From Nitrosovibrio sp. Nv4 (GTDB lineage Bacteria; Pseudomonadota; Gammaproteobacteria; Burkholderiales; SG8-39), in contig CAMDRF010000005.1 of the NCBI GenBank assembly GCA_945906765.1, forward strand, positions 1 to 62,320: a stretch of 62,320 nucleotides of DNA, in the 5' to 3' direction. Of the stretch, positions 60,501-62,320 are shown piece after piece; positions within the stretch are counted from its first letter, which is position 1, and every line of letters starts with the position of its first letter. A program made the position numbers and the translations under genes. The notes under the pieces were generated by a model. It searched no databases. It was not told the origin of the DNA and saw only the letters and a list, made by a program, of their open reading frames with translations.

Positions 60501-61318
60501 CAGAAGCGCTGCCGCTGTACGAAGGCAAGATGGTGCAGATGTACGACCATCGCGCTGCAAACATCGTTGTTCACTCTGACAACGTGCATCGCGCGGCGCA
60601 ACAGGAGGCGACGACGGTCGAACACCATCGGGACCCCAAGTTTTTCCCGACGCCGCAGTTCTTCGTACATGCGTCCGAAGTGGCCAAAGTCGGAGCGGGT
60701 GACTGGGCGATTGCTTTCAAGGATGTCACAGCACCGACCAACATGCGCACCATGATTGCGGCGGCAGTGCCGGCCGCGGGTTACGGCAATACGCTTCCGG
60801 TGCTGTTGCCTGACTCTGAGGGATTTAAAGGCTACTCAGAATTGGCGCCGTTGCTCCTCGCGAATCTTTGCAGTCTTGCCTTTGATTATTTTGCCCGGCA
60901 GAAAGTGCAAGGCCAGCATCTCAACTGGTACATCGTCGAGCAGCTCCCGATGATTCGACCAGAGCAGTTCGAAGGCAAGCTCGGCAAACGCAAGATCGCC
61001 GATTTCGTTCGCGAAGAGGTATTGCGCTTGTCTTACACCGCGTGGGACTTGCAGCCGTTCGCGCGCGATCTGGGCTTTGACGGAGCGCCGTTTGTGTGGG
61101 ACGAGGAGGATCGCCGCCACCGCATAGCGCGGCTCGATGCGCTGTTTTTCCATCTCTACGGGATCAAGCGCGACGACGCGGAGTACATCCTTGAGACTTT
61201 CCCCATCGTGCGCGGGCAGGACGAGAAGGCGCGCGGCCGCTTTCTTACCAAGGATTTGGTGCTCGCCTACCTTAATGCCGTAGAGGCAGGCGATCTGAAG
61301 ACCAGCGTCAGTGCCTAG
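57510..61318 (+). pseudogene. Type IIG (Eco57I-like) restriction-modification enzyme, disrupted
   Basis: One large gene is broken into three readable parts. Part 1 (57510 to about 59205) has a PD-(D/E)xK-like nuclease core, with D88 in VPDFLLYPDE and E119-x-K121 in AILEAKRW, and methylase motif I CDPAMGSGHFL at residues 521-531. Near 59205 the frame shifts; part 2 (to 59596) continues ELLQQDDLRRVETARLTMEA. Intact relatives seem to have a further stretch between these parts, so a deletion is likely. A TAG at 59597-59599 stands where relatives have the Trp of HWELAFP. Part 3 resumes in the same frame with ELAFPTIWPG, the catalytic motif NPPW (59675-59686) and the recognition region. Unlikely to be active. 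Confidence 0.85.
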
Positions 61319-61388
61319 CCGGTCAACCGCCTTCCCATGGCTCGCGTTGATCGACTGCCGCAAATCATCCCGCGGACGGAGGCTGTGA

Positions 61389-62198
61389 ATGACTTTTGAA
61401 GGAACCATTGCCGCTCTGGATTCAACCAAGAAGGTTGCGCCCAGCAAGGTTGAGTATTGGATGGCGCGGGATATCCAAGCGGTGCTCGGTTACAAGACGT
61501 GGGAGGGATTCGAGCCTGCAATCGGGAGAGCGATGCGGGCATGCGAAGAATCCGGCGAGGAACTGCAAAAGCATTTTCGACGAACGTCGAAAATGGTCCG
61601 CATCGGAAGCAACGCTCAACGCGCCATCACCGACTACTTCATGGATCGGTACGCGTGTTACCTGGTGGCGATGAATGGTGATCCATCGATTCCGCAGATC
61701 GCGGCGGCGCAACGCTACTTCGCCATACAGACGCGGAAGCAGGAGCTTCACGAAGACGGGGCATTGTTCGACAAGCGTATCGAACAGCGAAAGCGCCTGA
61801 CCACCGCGGTCGTGAAATTGAACATGGCCGCCAAGACAGCCGGGGTGCAGAACTTCGCGCTCTTTCACGACGCAGGCTATCGCGGACTCTACGAAATGGG
61901 CCTCGGTGAGATCAAGAAGAAAAAGGGGCTCTCGGACAAAGAGGATTTGTATGACCGCGCCGGCCGAGCAGAGCTCGCGGCGAACGAGTTTCACAAGACC
62001 CAGACCGAGGAAAAGATCGCGAAGGACCGCATACAGGGCCAGTTGCCGGCCCAGCAAACCTACAAGCAGGTCGGTCAGGAAGTACGCGCGGCCATCCGTA
62101 AGATCGGCGGCACGATGCCCGAGGATATGAAGCCGGAGGAATCGCTAAAGAAGCTGGAGCGCGAACGCAAGAAGAAGCTGCCGAAGCCCCGCACGTAG
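61389..62198 (+). CDS. dinD: DNA-damage-inducible protein D-like
   Basis: 269 residues from the ATG at 61389 with a GGAGG ribosome site about 9 bases upstream. The Bro-N-like N-terminal part has VEYWMARDIQAVLGYKTWEG and TDYFMDRYACYLVAMNGD. IAAAQRYFAIQTRKQEL and the C-terminal QVGQEVRAAIRKIGGTMPED are typical of DinD. In Escherichia coli DinD inhibits RecA strand exchange and is SOS induced; I see no clear LexA box upstream here. Often next to restriction loci, as in this case. Complete. Confidence 0.85.
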   Translation: MTFEGTIAALDSTKKVAPSKVEYWMARDIQAVLGYKTWEGFEPAIGRAMRACEESGEELQKHFRRTSKMVRIGSNAQRAITDYFMDRYACYLVAMNGDPSIPQIAAAQRYFAIQTRKQELHEDGALFDKRIEQRKRLTTAVVKLNMAAKTAGVQNFALFHDAGYRGLYEMGLGEIKKKKGLSDKEDLYDRAGRAELAANEFHKTQTEEKIAKDRIQGQLPAQQTYKQVGQEVRAAIRKIGGTMPEDMKPEESLKKLERERKKKLPKPRT

Positions 62199-62320
62199 TT
62201 AGGCCGGTGGATGCGTCCCATATGTGGCACGCCGCGATGGGGAGTAAGACGTGCAAGCTCACGGTGCTTGGTGAGCACTACCCCGACTTCTCCTGCATCC
62301 CCCTGGGATTGAACAATCGC
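62199..62320. other. Window end, no gene called
   Basis: An open frame from ATG 62222 runs off the edge (start MWHAAMGSKTC) but is only 33 codons and has no recognisable feature. I see no terminator after dinD. Confidence 0.3.

Noticed and set aside
61319-61388. LexA box before dinD
   Set aside because: No CTGT-N8-ACAG-like dyad is present in the gap.
57510-62198. BREX or DISARM system
   Set aside because: Only one methylase-nuclease type gene and a DinD-like gene are present; no helicase, phosphatase, Lon-like protease or BrxC-type ATPase. The DUF4143 ATPase is 29 kb away.

Overview
The window is high-GC, densely coded DNA with the gene content and order of a betaproteobacterial chromosome, probably Burkholderiales or a near relative. 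The evidence is a tkt-gap-pgk-pyk cluster, an aceE-aceF-lpdA(lipoyl) operon divergent from folD-prlC-xth, glnA beside ntrB-ntrC, a Bug/TctC-type binding protein, and a fused SpeD-SpeE. I saw no rRNA, tRNA, CRISPR array or intact insertion sequence. Genus-level placement is not possible by eye.

Layout. 1-3.1 kb: a cut-off Gfo/Idh/MocA oxidoreductase, a Bug-type binding protein, the remnant of an SsuC/TauC-like permease, and a sugar isomerase-like gene. 3.2-8.9 kb: a minus-strand glycolysis/pentose phosphate operon (tkt, gap, pgk, pyk). 9.0-12.7 kb: a NudC-like NADH pyrophosphatase, a spermidine-forming fusion enzyme behind a two-hairpin leader, and an omega-amino acid:pyruvate aminotransferase. 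12.7-15.0 kb: a low-density accessory patch with an antitoxin next to a nonsense-broken ParE toxin, repeats, a shortened cupin and an intact toxin-antitoxin pair.

15.0-35.5 kb: a large sugar/sugar-acid catabolic island. A minus-strand operon encodes a sugar ABC importer (Tat-exported binding protein, two permeases, ATPase), then an SDR, a fumarylacetoacetate-hydrolase-family enzyme and a ThDP enzyme. Around it lie an HpaI-type aldolase, a 2-hydroxyacid dehydrogenase, two COG3618-type lactonase-like amidohydrolases, a beta-hydroxyacid dehydrogenase, two more SDRs, an IlvD/Edd dehydratase, a PdxA2-like dehydrogenase and a full-length UxaA-family dehydratase. The set fits a non-phosphorylative route (sugar, lactone, acid, 2-keto-3-deoxy acid, diketo acid, pyruvate plus a C2/C3 product) of the L-fucose/L-rhamnose kind. 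The substrate is not provable from sequence, no dedicated regulator was recognised, and a DUF4143-type ATPase with its own operator-like promoter is inserted in the middle.

35.5-49.4 kb: housekeeping genes rsmE, argA, rpiA, lpdA, aceF, aceE, folD, prlC, xth and malate synthase. 49.5-57.4 kb: a PanE-like reductase, the ntrC-ntrB pair, a DUF4124 protein and glnA with a recognisable sigma-54 promoter and two upstream NtrC-type sites, then a rhodanese, uppP and an anchored alpha/beta hydrolase. 57.5-62.3 kb: an accessory end with a decayed type IIG restriction-modification gene (frameshift/deletion plus a nonsense codon) followed by an intact DinD-like gene.
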